Part shown: positions 1 through 7,484 of the stretch, in pieces
How positions within the stretch are numbered: the first letter of the stretch is position 1
Layout of the letters: each line of letters begins with the position of its first letter
DNA from: a virus
Strand: one strand, 5' to 3'
IMG/VR virus record: IMGVR_UViG_3300020442_000013
Coordinates: 37,245 to 101,244 of that record
DNA: 64,000 bases
Notes under the pieces: model-generated
Told to the model about the DNA's origin: nothing
The model's database searches: none
What the model saw: only the letters and a program-made list of their open reading frames with translations
Position numbers and translations under genes: made by a program

Positions 1-862
1 ATACTGACTTAGGTTTGATTGCTCTAAACAATCTACGCATTGCTGGTGATTCACCTTGTGTTACTCCTAGCACGTCTCCGCGACTCAACAAGTCGCTGGT
101 GGCTTTGTCTTCTTTGGGATAGTGTCTCAGTTGTGTTACACCATCTATTTCTAGCAGTTGGCTCAGTCCTCTATTGGCTAGTATATCAACCTTTAGATGT
201 TCTAAGTCTTCTACTTCATATTTGTCTAATAATATTTGATTGTCTTGTGATATTAGTGATTTTGGTAATTGCCTTGTAAACATTACTATGCCTCCACAAT
301 GTTTTGATATTGCTCTTTTCTTACCCATCAGTTTGCCTTCTATACGTTTGGCTTCTTTAGGGTCTACGCCTACTGAATCGTAGGTAAAGTTACGAGGAAG
401 ATTACCTGTGGCTCCAAGTCGCTTGGCAGCTTCTCGGCGGGCTGACTTTTCCTTATAGGTCACATAGTTGCTTAACCTTGCCGTCATGCCTGGCCACTTT
501 TTGAATATGCGTTCCATTACTTCTGTTTGACGCCAATGTTCAAAGTCTATATCAACATCGGGCAGGTCGTCCCTCAAAGGGTTCATAAACCGTGCCACAG
601 GTATACTCCACTCTATAGGGTCTACATCTGTAATACCCAATAGGTAGCATACAAGACTACTACCAGCAGAGCCTCTAGTCATATGAGTAAGGTCTGTAGT
701 TAAGTCTATGATGTCGCAGATTTGTATGAAGTAATCAGTGAAACGCTGGTTAAGAATTAATTCAAATTCTTCTGCCAACCGAGTTTGATATATGTTTCCG
801 GGTGGGATAGGCCTTTTAAATCTATCTAATAGCCTTTGTATGTTTTCTAAATCTGTTGCCAT
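1..862 (-). CDS. DnaE-like (family C DNA polymerase) protein, 3' end beyond window
   Basis: Family C polymerase homologue, translated by eye from the ATG at 862; 287 residues are in the window and the frame is open at the left edge. Three DnaE palm signatures appear in order: a glycine/serine phosphate-binding loop (RGSAGSSL, residues 63-70), the catalytic double-Asp motif PDVDIDF (101-107; D102 and D104), and KVDILANR (224-231; D226 matching the third catalytic Asp). DLLSRGDVLGVTQ (257-269) matches the start of the DnaE fingers. No PHP domain and no N-terminal palm scaffold precede residue 60, so it is far shorter than bacterial DnaE. AGAGG lies 5 nt before the ATG. An exact TATAAATA late motif lies 50 nt upstream, odd for a replication gene. 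Homology is clear; polymerase activity is inference. Confidence 0.85.
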   Translation of the reverse strand, partial: MATDLENIQRLLDRFKRPIPPGNIYQTRLAEEFELILNQRFTDYFIQICDIIDLTTDLTHMTRGSAGSSLVCYLLGITDVDPIEWSIPVARFMNPLRDDLPDVDIDFEHWRQTEVMERIFKKWPGMTARLSNYVTYKEKSARREAAKRLGATGNLPRNFTYDSVGVDPKEAKRIEGKLMGKKRAISKHCGGIVMFTRQLPKSLISQDNQILLDKYEVEDLEHLKVDILANRGLSQLLEIDGVTQLRHYPKEDKATSDLLSRGDVLGVTQGESPAMRRLFRAIKPKSV

Positions 863-911
863 TTTAGCCTCTTGCGTGTCTTGTTATGCCTAATGCACTC
901 TTGTGCAAGAG

Positions 912-919
912 TATTTATA
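912..919 (-). promoter_or_regulatory. T4-type late promoter (TATAAATA)
   Basis: Exact match on the minus strand to the T4 late promoter octamer, 50 nt upstream of the DnaE-like ATG, in the gap between that gene and the oxygenase gene. Confidence 0.7.
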
Positions 920-949
920 TTTTGGAAAACACCGACAACAGAAAAAAGA

Positions 950-1480
950 TTATAGATAATTGACTACTAAGGTTATCCTTCTACCTGATGTTGGTGTTAA
1001 ATGACAATGTTCTAGGTTGCCATCGAATATAATTGCATCATTGGGTTTAGGTTCAAAACTTTTCTGATCATCTTTGTACCTAACCATAGTTGCACCGCCT
1101 TCAAACATACTCATGTAAACCAGTAGATTAAAGTGAGGAAAACTTAAATCTTTATGCCAACTTGATTGCTTTAGTTCTCCGTCAAAGGTTGAATTTAAAT
1201 TTATTCTGTATATTGTGTTTAGTTGGATATTGTTTGCTTGTAGTATTTCTTCTATTACTTTGTAACTTAAATCAAACAAAGGACTAGTCACTGAACTATA
1301 TGATTTCCCAGGCATAGGTCTACTCATAATCATATGACTGTAGTATGGTAATTCTTTCTCTCTATTTTCTCCTGGAAAGCTCATAGGATCATGATAGTTC
1401 CAAGTCATATCAGATTCAAATATTATATTTTGTAGTTGTTGATAATTTTGTGTACAAGGATTCTTTAATTGTTGTATCAA
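950..1480 (-). CDS. 2OG-Fe(II) oxygenase, prolyl-4-hydroxylase-like
   Basis: Predicted 2-oxoglutarate and Fe(II)-dependent dioxygenase, 176 aa, single domain. The double-stranded beta-helix signature is in the C-terminal half: HKD at 109-111 (H109 and D111 as iron ligands), a distal His at 158 or 160, and Arg 167/168 to bind 2-oxoglutarate. The GGAT segment and the closing beta strand (ITLVVNY) fit the prolyl hydroxylase-like subfamily common in marine T4-like phages. Its ATG directly abuts the gp41 stop codon, so it is probably co-transcribed with the helicase. The substrate (protein, nucleobase or sugar) is unknown. Confidence 0.85.
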   Translation of the reverse strand: MIQQLKNPCTQNYQQLQNIIFESDMTWNYHDPMSFPGENREKELPYYSHMIMSRPMPGKSYSSVTSPLFDLSYKVIEEILQANNIQLNTIYRINLNSTFDGELKQSSWHKDLSFPHFNLLVYMSMFEGGATMVRYKDDQKSFEPKPNDAIIFDGNLEHCHLTPTSGRRITLVVNYL

Positions 1481-2908
1481 CTATTCATCTCCTAGATTAT
1501 TTAAAAATTGTCTTAGTTTTGTAGAATCTGTTTCAGCCCTTATTTTTCCTACAGTATCTCCTTTGCTTGGATCAACATCTTCTTCGTTGGCAGGTTCTGC
1601 TGTAGATGATCTTTTCAAGCTATCATAAATTGTTGACTTGCGTTTGTTAAATTCTTGATAATCATCATCTTCTGCTAAATCTCTAATACGCAAACTGTCT
1701 ACATCAAATTCAAGATCAACTTTTGCACCTACACCACTAGAACTTCTAGTTTTCATTAACTGTATTTGATATCTACCACGTTCACGCATAGCTCTACTTG
1801 TAAAGATACCAATCACGTTATCAGCAGTTTGAATCTTACTAAGGCCACCACTAATATGCGAATGATCAAATTCTATTTCTTCTACTGCACCTCTATTCAA
1901 TTGTGCCGCAGTAACAAAGACTGTATTCAACTCCATTGCTAGATTACGTAGTTCTTCTGATACAAACTTATCTTTAATAAACAAGTTTTCTGCACTTACC
2001 CTTGCACCATTAGGCATAAGCAAATCAAGATAATCAATCAATAACACATCAATCTTGCGTCCTGTTTTAATTTCATATTCTTTGATATAACTTCTTACAT
2101 CATTAGGAGTCTTACCACTAGGCATATACTTGACTTGGAATGCCCCAGACTTCTTACCTATCATTTTTACTTTCATCTCAACATCATCTATTGATTTGAA
2201 AATATCACGAGTTGGAATATCTGTAACCATACTATCAACACGCATACTAACCAAGTTCTCAGAAAGTTCAAGAGTTAAGTATAAAACGTTCATACCTGCT
2301 AGTGCCCAGTTAACTCCTAAGTTTGCTAAGAACAAACTCTTACCTGCACCAGAACCACCTGCAAATATATTCAGTTCTCCTCTATTGAAACCACCGAATA
2401 GTTTTTTATCTAAACTTGCCCAGCCAGTTGTAACCTGTCCGTTATTATCTTTAATTGCTGTTAGTCTAGCCTTAGGATCTTTCCAATAGTCTGTGCCTAA
2501 GTCTTTTTGCAATCCAATTTGTACTGCCTTCTTTACCAAGTCTTCTACTGGACCATACTCTCCCTTTTCAAGCAAGTCTGCACCTTTCAGTATCGCCGAT
2601 TCTAGTGCTTTGTGTCTACTAAAAGTTTCAAACTCTGCTAGTAGCCAATCATAATGATTTTCTGCTAACTCACCAGGATGTTTTAGATCTGCTTTGGTTG
2701 CGGCATTGATTATATCAAAAGTAGGAAGTGCGTTATGTTCACTTACGTAGTCATTTAAAAATTTTGCTGTTTCTTGTAGACGTCTATCAAACGCTCTATG
2801 ATCAAATACACTTTGACATCTTACAAATGTTTCAGCATCAGTAAGCATCATTTCTAGATATACTTTTTGTATATCATATCCATAATCTGTATTTTGTCTA
2901 GTTGCCAT
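1481..2908 (-). CDS. 41: Replicative DNA helicase, T4 gp41-like (DnaB family)
   Basis: Hexameric 5'-3' replicative helicase that unwinds the phage fork and pairs with primase gp61. At 475 aa it matches T4 gp41 in size. An N-terminal helical domain (about 1-150) precedes a RecA-like domain with Walker A GGSGAGKS (184-191) and a Walker B segment ending in LLIDYLDLL. The C-terminal tail is charged. The ATG lies inside the 3' end of the small gene at 2898-3056, with an AAGG ribosome site just upstream, so translation is probably coupled. Confidence 0.95.
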   Translation of the reverse strand: MATRQNTDYGYDIQKVYLEMMLTDAETFVRCQSVFDHRAFDRRLQETAKFLNDYVSEHNALPTFDIINAATKADLKHPGELAENHYDWLLAEFETFSRHKALESAILKGADLLEKGEYGPVEDLVKKAVQIGLQKDLGTDYWKDPKARLTAIKDNNGQVTTGWASLDKKLFGGFNRGELNIFAGGSGAGKSLFLANLGVNWALAGMNVLYLTLELSENLVSMRVDSMVTDIPTRDIFKSIDDVEMKVKMIGKKSGAFQVKYMPSGKTPNDVRSYIKEYEIKTGRKIDVLLIDYLDLLMPNGARVSAENLFIKDKFVSEELRNLAMELNTVFVTAAQLNRGAVEEIEFDHSHISGGLSKIQTADNVIGIFTSRAMRERGRYQIQLMKTRSSSGVGAKVDLEFDVDSLRIRDLAEDDDYQEFNKRKSTIYDSLKRSSTAEPANEEDVDPSKGDTVGKIRAETDSTKLRQFLNNLGDE

Positions 2909-3056
2909 TAAGTACCTTTTCTAATTCTTTTAATATATCTATATATTGATATACCACCCTCTTCTTCTCCTCATCTGAAACATTGCTATAAACAACTTCC
3001 ATCATTTTAGGAAATTCTTCTGTAAGTCTTTTGTTTATTATAGCTTCTGATACCAT
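2898..3056 (-). CDS. Small charged protein preceding gp41
   Basis: A 52-codon frame read by eye, starting MVSEAIINKR and ending LEKVLNGN. It overlaps the 3' end of the gene before it (stop at 3038) by 19 nt and the start of gp41 by 11 nt. This tight packing is typical of a translated gene. The product is Lys/Glu-rich and probably helical, with no membrane segment. No family was recognised. Its position suggests a helicase-associated or coupling role, which is inference. Confidence 0.6.
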   Translation of the reverse strand: MVSEAIINKRLTEEFPKMMEVVYSNVSDEEKKRVVYQYIDILKELEKVLNGN

Positions 3057-3066
3057 CGTTTGTCAA
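3037..3066 (-). promoter_or_regulatory. Sigma70-like promoter upstream of gp41
   Basis: TTGACA (3061-3066) and TATAAT (3037-3042) on the minus strand, spaced 18 nt. Both hexamers are perfect, but the site lies in the end of one coding region and the start of the next, and the spacer is 1 nt longer than optimal. Confidence 0.45.
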
Positions 3067-4009
3067 GTTCTATTTTGGTTTTTGTTTGTGCTAGTACAGC
3101 ACCTATACAGCTACCAGGATCGCCTGGATTTGGTGGTACCCAACAGTTTTCCCATTCTTTTGCCACTAGCCCTATTGCTTCTTTGTTTAAGGCGCCGCCT
3201 CCTGCGAAAGCCACAGCCTTACCATGATTTGTTTTCCAGTGGGCATAGTTGCTTAATATCTTTACACAATAATTAAATACTGCTTGTGTAGCGGCAGCAA
3301 TATCATACATGTCTTGTTTTGAAGTAAGTTCAGGTCTCCACCACATGCAACCTCTATGTAAGTTTTCACGCATGCGTATAGAGGGTTTATGTGCATCTTG
3401 ATTTACCTTTATAATTTCTTGTAGCATGGTATGCATAAGTTTAATACCATCACCTTTCTTTGCCCATTCAGAGACAAGATACTCATCTCGTTGTGGCACT
3501 AATCCTATACGTTGTGTCATAGCACTATAAAAAAGTCCTAGGCTATGTGGATATCCTTGACTGTGAATCTTTTTTAATTTATTATCTTTTCCATGCCATA
3601 TTGTAAGAGTTTCAAATTCACCTATACTATCTAAACATATTACTGCACAGTCATCATGTGGCTGTGTGTAGTATGCATATGCGGCATGACTTAGATGATG
3701 TTTTGTATAGCTTACAGGCACATCTAAATCCCAACGTTTCAAGTAATTAGGAATATTATTTTCTTTCAACAACCATCCTTGTCCGGCTCTCCATTGGCGA
3801 AGTGTTTTTAAGAAAGGCTTTTCATACCATTGTATAGACCAAGGCGGACCAAAACTTTGTTTTGCAACTTCTATCTGTGTCCAGTTAAAGTCTGGATCAT
3901 TTGGAACTTTTGAAAAGTCTTTTGCTAGACTTGCCCATAAAAGTTTATCATCATCAAATACAGCAAGACTTGCATCATGGCTATTACCAACCATTCCCCA
4001 TTGTATCAT
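3038..4009 (-). CDS. Truncated carbamoyltransferase homologue (Kae1-like domain only)
   Basis: Homologue of the NodU/CmcH/TobZ O-carbamoyltransferase family. It has the N-terminal Kae1-like (ASKHA-fold) domain: KHHLSHAA at 103-110 with the metal-binding histidines, the acidic phosphate strand CLDSIGEFE, and a glycine-rich GGGALNKE near residue 265. It ends at 323 aa, where full-length members, including the second copy at 59067-60884, continue into a YrdC-like domain that makes carbamoyl-adenylate. The start at 4009 is chosen because GGAGG precedes it and its ATG overlaps the upstream stop (ATGA). A longer frame to 4030 lacks a ribosome site. Coupling to the PP-loop gene suggests a two-protein modification enzyme. 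Confidence 0.85.
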   Translation of the reverse strand: MIQWGMVGNSHDASLAVFDDDKLLWASLAKDFSKVPNDPDFNWTQIEVAKQSFGPPWSIQWYEKPFLKTLRQWRAGQGWLLKENNIPNYLKRWDLDVPVSYTKHHLSHAAYAYYTQPHDDCAVICLDSIGEFETLTIWHGKDNKLKKIHSQGYPHSLGLFYSAMTQRIGLVPQRDEYLVSEWAKKGDGIKLMHTMLQEIIKVNQDAHKPSIRMRENLHRGCMWWRPELTSKQDMYDIAAATQAVFNYCVKILSNYAHWKTNHGKAVAFAGGGALNKEAIGLVAKEWENCWVPPNPGDPGSCIGAVLAQTKTKIELDKRWYQKL

Positions 4010-4665
4010 ACTACTTCCTCCATAGCCCATTGTCTTTCTTTACACCACCAACATTCACCACAAGGTACAGTAAAGTTTTGTGTTGATTCTATGGTGCCCT
4101 CACAACTCCAAGTCTTTTCAAACAAAGACATAATATCTAATTTTTTATACTGCTTCATTATTGTTCTTTTGTCGTTTTGTGCAAACGGTCTGAATACTGG
4201 TACTAGTAACCATTCGTCTTCAATTTTTAAAGGCATAGGCTTATCTCTACGTTTGTCTCTGCCTTCATCTAATATTCCTTTTGGTGGATTCATCGTAACA
4301 CCATTAAGCATAAGATCTAAATTATATTTCTTAGCAACATTGTGTAACATACTTTTTCTATATATTACATTTGGATCAGTACCAGCTTGTTCACCCCTCT
4401 TACGCTGACGTTTAAAAATATGATCTTTAATACTTTTTGTGCCTGTAAGTCTTATTACCTCTTGCACTACATCTTTTGCATATTGTTCATTAAAATTATT
4501 TTCTGTGTTTAATGATCCGGTTATAACATATATGTCAGCTTCATTTATACACTTGACTAAATTATAAAGCAATAGAGCACTATCTGCTCCACCACTAACT
4601 TGTACACCAACACGTTTTACGTTTGGAAAAATTGTCCATAAGTCTGCGTCTAGATAATTTTCCAT
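4006..4665 (-). CDS. PP-loop ATPase, QueC-like
   Basis: Adenylating enzyme of the PP-loop family, 219 aa. The pyrophosphate loop SGGADS is at 24-29. Four cysteines near the C-terminus (C188, C202, C205, C208; CGECWWC) form the zinc site typical of 7-cyano-7-deazaguanine synthase (QueC). QueC converts carboxy-deazaguanine to preQ0 with ATP and ammonia. No QueD, QueE, FolE or transglycosylase gene is visible nearby, so a different carboxylate or amide substrate is possible. It shares a 4-nt overlap with the Kae1-like gene downstream. The family call is firm; the exact reaction is not. Confidence 0.82.
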   Translation of the reverse strand: MENYLDADLWTIFPNVKRVGVQVSGGADSALLLYNLVKCINEADIYVITGSLNTENNFNEQYAKDVVQEVIRLTGTKSIKDHIFKRQRKRGEQAGTDPNVIYRKSMLHNVAKKYNLDLMLNGVTMNPPKGILDEGRDKRRDKPMPLKIEDEWLLVPVFRPFAQNDKRTIMKQYKKLDIMSLFEKTWSCEGTIESTQNFTVPCGECWWCKERQWAMEEVV

Positions 4666-4673
4666 AGCATAAT

Positions 4674-4904
4674 CTAAGATTTAAATTTTTTCCATAATTT
4701 ATGCAACACATAAAACCATACTGAGTTTATTGCAGGCTCTACGATTGCTACTGCCCCTGCTTCCCAAATACTTGCACCTGTAATAGCACTTACAACACAC
4801 ATAGCAATTAGTATGTGTCCTATAAAAAATATAATTGCTAGTGCTAGACTTTCATCCATTTTGTGTTTTACAGCATTAACTATACCTTTTGTAAATTCAG
4901 TCAT
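4674..4904 (-). CDS. Small membrane protein, DUF2061-like
   Basis: About 76 aa with two hydrophobic helices: one around residues 20-45 (ALAIIFFIGHILIAM) and one in the C-terminal half, ending in YVLHKLWKKF. This pattern resembles the DUF2061 family of short two-helix membrane proteins. An AAGGAGAG ribosome site lies upstream. The ATG at 4904 is preferred over a GTG four codons earlier, which would touch the ribosome site. Likely inner membrane; function unknown. Confidence 0.6.
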   Translation of the reverse strand: MTEFTKGIVNAVKHKMDESLALAIIFFIGHILIAMCVVSAITGASIWEAGAVAIVEPAINSVWFYVLHKLWKKFKS

Positions 4905-4924
4905 CAATTGAACCACTCTCCTTT

Positions 4925-5068
4925 CTATTTGTAGATATAAGGATCTTTTTTCTTCATAGCCTTAATCTTTTTTTGATATTCTCTTTCTTCCTTCCAGTCA
5001 TCATATCTTGCGATCCAATACTTGATAGGAAAGGTTACCATATCTATTATAGCTTTTAACCAAACCAT
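4925..5068 (-). CDS. Small basic protein coupled to gp61
   Basis: A 47-codon gene read by eye, starting MVWLKAIIDM. An AAAGGAG site lies 5 nt before the ATG, and the start overlaps the 3' end of the primase gene by 13 nt. An aromatic, amphipathic N-terminal half is followed by a Lys/Glu/Tyr-rich helix. It may be membrane-associated. No family was recognised. Confidence 0.65.
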   Translation of the reverse strand: MVWLKAIIDMVTFPIKYWIARYDDWKEEREYQKKIKAMKKKDPYIYK

Positions 5069-6036
5069 TTTTTCTCCTTTAGTCTTATTTTTAAAGGACT
5101 TGTTTCTACAGCACTAACAATTTTATGTAGTGCATATAGACGTCCGTGTTTGTTAACTGCTTCACCTATGTCGTTTATATTTTCACCCCAGTCGGGCATA
5201 GAAACTCCCCAACCTAAATCAATTGCTTCTTGAATTAATTTAGATCCTGCCTCATCTCTATCAGGTACGACAATAACATCTTTATTTAATCTGTTTATAA
5301 GCATCGCTTGTTGATCTTTGATTTCGCTTCCTAACAACGCAACTCCTTCTATGTGTATTGCATCTAATGGACCTTCGCATACAATAGTAAAAACTTTGTT
5401 AGGACTTTGTTCATCTAAATTGAATACGTAACCTGGTTGTTGTTCTGACAAGTACTTAGGTTTCTTATCATTTAATACTGTTCTCGCAGTCCACCCAACA
5501 ATACGTTTTTCAAAATAAAATGGAATAATCAATCTATCTCTATAGCCTAAGTTAGATGACCAAAAATATTTTGTATCATCTAAGTTTAGATTTCTTGTAG
5601 CCATATAATTTAATACAGCCATACTATGTTTGTCAAAATCTTTTATACTTGAAATTTCAATAGAGTTATCAGGTAAGTCTACAGTATTAAACTTCGGTAG
5701 ATCAACAATTTGTTTTTTAATCTGTACACCTTCATTTTCTTGCATGACTTGTAGTGCAAGTTTATTAATTACATCATCTGGTGCATTTAACCATTTCAAC
5801 AAGTTTCTAAATTTGTAAGATATATTACGTCCTGGCTGCCAGCTGGCCTTGAATCCGCAATTGAAACAATGATAACTTAGAGCATCACCTTCTTGTATGA
5901 TGCCGCCTCGTTGTCTTGTATCAACGGATTGGCCATTATGCTGACAACACGGAGCATTGAAGGAGATCCAACCGCTAGGCGTTTTTTTACGCTTAGGCGG
6001 AAGATATGTCAGAACTGTCTCGGCTACAATACTCAT
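5056..6036 (-). CDS. 61: DNA primase, T4 gp61-like
   Basis: Makes RNA primers for lagging-strand synthesis and acts with gp41. The 326-aa protein opens with a zinc-binding domain (C30/C31, H33, then C57 and C60 in CFNCG). It carries a TOPRIM domain with E221 in CEGPLDAI and the DxD pair in PDRDEAG (D259, D261). Size and domain order match T4 gp61. A strong sigma70-like promoter ends 6 nt before the ATG and no ribosome site is visible, so the mRNA may be leaderless. Confidence 0.93.
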   Translation of the reverse strand: MSIVAETVLTYLPPKRKKTPSGWISFNAPCCQHNGQSVDTRQRGGIIQEGDALSYHCFNCGFKASWQPGRNISYKFRNLLKWLNAPDDVINKLALQVMQENEGVQIKKQIVDLPKFNTVDLPDNSIEISSIKDFDKHSMAVLNYMATRNLNLDDTKYFWSSNLGYRDRLIIPFYFEKRIVGWTARTVLNDKKPKYLSEQQPGYVFNLDEQSPNKVFTIVCEGPLDAIHIEGVALLGSEIKDQQAMLINRLNKDVIVVPDRDEAGSKLIQEAIDLGWGVSMPDWGENINDIGEAVNKHGRLYALHKIVSAVETSPLKIRLKEKKWFG

Positions 6037-6042
6037 AGTGTT

Positions 6043-6071
6043 ATTATAGCGCCTTAAATGGCAAAAGTCAA
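6043..6071 (-). promoter_or_regulatory. Early-type promoter of gp61
   Basis: TTGACT (6066-6071), a 17-nt spacer and TATAAT (6043-6048) on the minus strand. Six nt separate the -10 box from the primase ATG (6036), so the expected +1 is the A of the start codon. Confidence 0.8.
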
Positions 6072-6863
6072 CTAGTTTCTAACAAGTATTTTTGAAATTT
6101 TATTGGTTGGTGACGCTGTAGTTTTAAATCTAATATAACTGTATACACCATTAAAGTTTACAGGAATTGGTGTAGTTTCTGTACCTGTGAATGTTACAGT
6201 AGCAATGTCTCCCCAATGTGTAGATTCTGTTACTACCGAATCCAAAGTAGCTTGAACTACAACATCTCCAATATATGTATCTGTATATATAGCGGCTGTA
6301 TGTAGTGCTTCATTTCCGTTTATTGCCGGCTCAGCTGATCTTGATTCACTGAAAAATATTTCACTCTCTTCATCGTTTTGTTGAAATTGTGTAAAACTAT
6401 ATGAATCTCTTGGTCCAGGCATAGCATCAGATATTACTTTAATAGTACCAGAATTTCCAAAGAAGCTATCTGAGTATGTTATTGTTTTATCACTATTAGA
6501 ATCTACTAGGTGTATGTTATATCTTAGATACTGATCTTTTACATTAAGTAAATCGTTTTCTGTAATGGTGACTGTACATAGTCCTCTTGTAGCGGCACTA
6601 TCATCTCCTGTTACAGCAGTAGCATCGTGTTCAATTATTAAACTTTTGTTCTCATCAAATGCTGTAAATTTTACAGTATAACCACTTATTGATAATGGTT
6701 TTTGATCTGCATTTAAAATTCTAAATTGTAATTTGTTATCTATATTCTTATATATTTTTATTTGTCTTTGGTACACTGGTCTATACTCCGTTATGAATCC
6801 TGAGTCATTAGCGACAATTTGGATTCTGTTATTGACTAAATATCTAGGTATTAGCTGCGACAT
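6072..6863 (-). CDS. Probable virion structural protein with BppU-like N-terminal domain
   Basis: 263 aa, rich in beta strand, Thr and Ser, with no catalytic motif. Residues about 30-130 (input strand, Ig-like fold with PLSISGYTVKF and a long acidic loop) resemble the N-terminal domain of baseplate upper (BppU) and similar tail-attached proteins. The C-terminal half is fibre-like. A GATAAATA late motif lies 5 nt upstream of the ATG, which supports late expression. It may be a small fibre or decoration protein. The structural role is inference from composition and promoter. Confidence 0.6.
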   Translation of the reverse strand: MSQLIPRYLVNNRIQIVANDSGFITEYRPVYQRQIKIYKNIDNKLQFRILNADQKPLSISGYTVKFTAFDENKSLIIEHDATAVTGDDSAATRGLCTVTITENDLLNVKDQYLRYNIHLVDSNSDKTITYSDSFFGNSGTIKVISDAMPGPRDSYSFTQFQQNDEESEIFFSESRSAEPAINGNEALHTAAIYTDTYIGDVVVQATLDSVVTESTHWGDIATVTFTGTETTPIPVNFNGVYSYIRFKTTASPTNKISKILVRN

Positions 6864-6868
6864 GCTAG

Positions 6869-6876
6869 TATTTATC
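6869..6876 (-). promoter_or_regulatory. Late promoter GATAAATA, 5 nt before ATG
   Basis: Late-type octamer on the minus strand with a 5-nt spacer to the ATG at 6863 and no ribosome site. The T4 late +1 falls about 6 nt after the octamer, which here is the start codon. Confidence 0.6.
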
Positions 6877-6877
6877 G

Positions 6878-6885
6878 GATAAAAA
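6878..6885 (+). promoter_or_regulatory. Possible late promoter (GATAAAAA)
   Basis: One mismatch to GATAAATA on the plus strand, 7 nt before the ATG at 6893. It is back to back with the minus-strand motif at 6869-6876. Weak on its own. Confidence 0.35.
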
Positions 6886-6892
6886 ATTAATA

Positions 6893-7264
6893 ATGCTACT
6901 AAAAAATATAGAGAATGACTTCCCGTTTATAAGTGTAGCTACATATGGTGGTATAGAATATGTAGGTATAATTGTAAATCAAGATCAATACGTCACTACA
7001 ATGTACGTATATAATGATCTTATAGATGACAAACACAAAAAACAATTTTTAGAATTAGGAGATATATGGTGGTGGGAATCAAACAGAATGATTCCGATCA
7101 ATATATTCCTTAGAGCTGAGATGGAAAAGTTTCAGTACGCTTTGATGTCAATGAATTCTAAAGATGTTAAAATTACTATAGGACCTGTTGTAAACTTAGG
7201 TAATTTATCTGTGAAGAGAATTAAGCGTAAATCTGTGCAATTAGTTAGGCGCCAGAAGAAGTAA
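6893..7264 (+). CDS. Conserved phage protein of unknown function
   Basis: 123 aa, the only plus-strand gene in the first 42 kb. A mixed alpha/beta N-terminal region (about 1-50) is followed by an aromatic segment GDIWWWESNR and a strongly basic tail (KRIKRKSVQLVRRQKK). The basic tail suggests nucleic-acid contact. No signal peptide or membrane helix. I believe similar proteins occur in marine T4-like phages but cannot name a family. Its 3' end overlaps the convergent gene at 7245-7484 by 20 nt. Confidence 0.65.
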   Translation: MLLKNIENDFPFISVATYGGIEYVGIIVNQDQYVTTMYVYNDLIDDKHKKQFLELGDIWWWESNRMIPINIFLRAEMEKFQYALMSMNSKDVKITIGPVVNLGNLSVKRIKRKSVQLVRRQKK

Positions 7265-7484
7265 CGTATTTTATATACCTGTAGTATATATAATCAAATA
7301 AAATAGTATTAAAAAGCAAACCAATTGCTGTAATCTGAAAACCGATCAAAAACGGTAAAAGCCAAAGCCAAAGAAACATTTTCACCAAATAATCTGTAAC
7401 AAAGATTTTGGGCACTATATATGTTCGCCAAGGTCCTAGTTCTGGTTTTTTATTTGGTCTATAATCTTCAAATTCCCAATTCAT
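7245..7484 (-). CDS. Small membrane protein
   Basis: 79 aa with a soluble N-terminus (about 1-30) and two hydrophobic helices, around 33-52 (MFLWLWLLPFLIGF) and 53-72. Its ATG overlaps the methyltransferase stop (ATGA), so it is the last gene of the operon running left from 16.8 kb. No family recognised; inner-membrane location is likely. Confidence 0.6.
   Translation of the reverse strand: MNWEFEDYRPNKKPELGPWRTYIVPKIFVTDYLVKMFLWLWLLPFLIGFQITAIGLLFNTILFDYIYYRYIKYVTSSGA

Noticed and set aside
40-279. Plus-strand frame of 79 codons with a hydrophobic product
   Set aside because: It is antisense to the DnaE-like gene, which has clear catalytic motifs in the minus frame.
7272-7290. 7-bp AT-only inverted repeat (TATATAC/GTATATA) at the convergent gene ends
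   Set aside because: Too weak for a terminator, no U-tract, and it lies in coding sequence.
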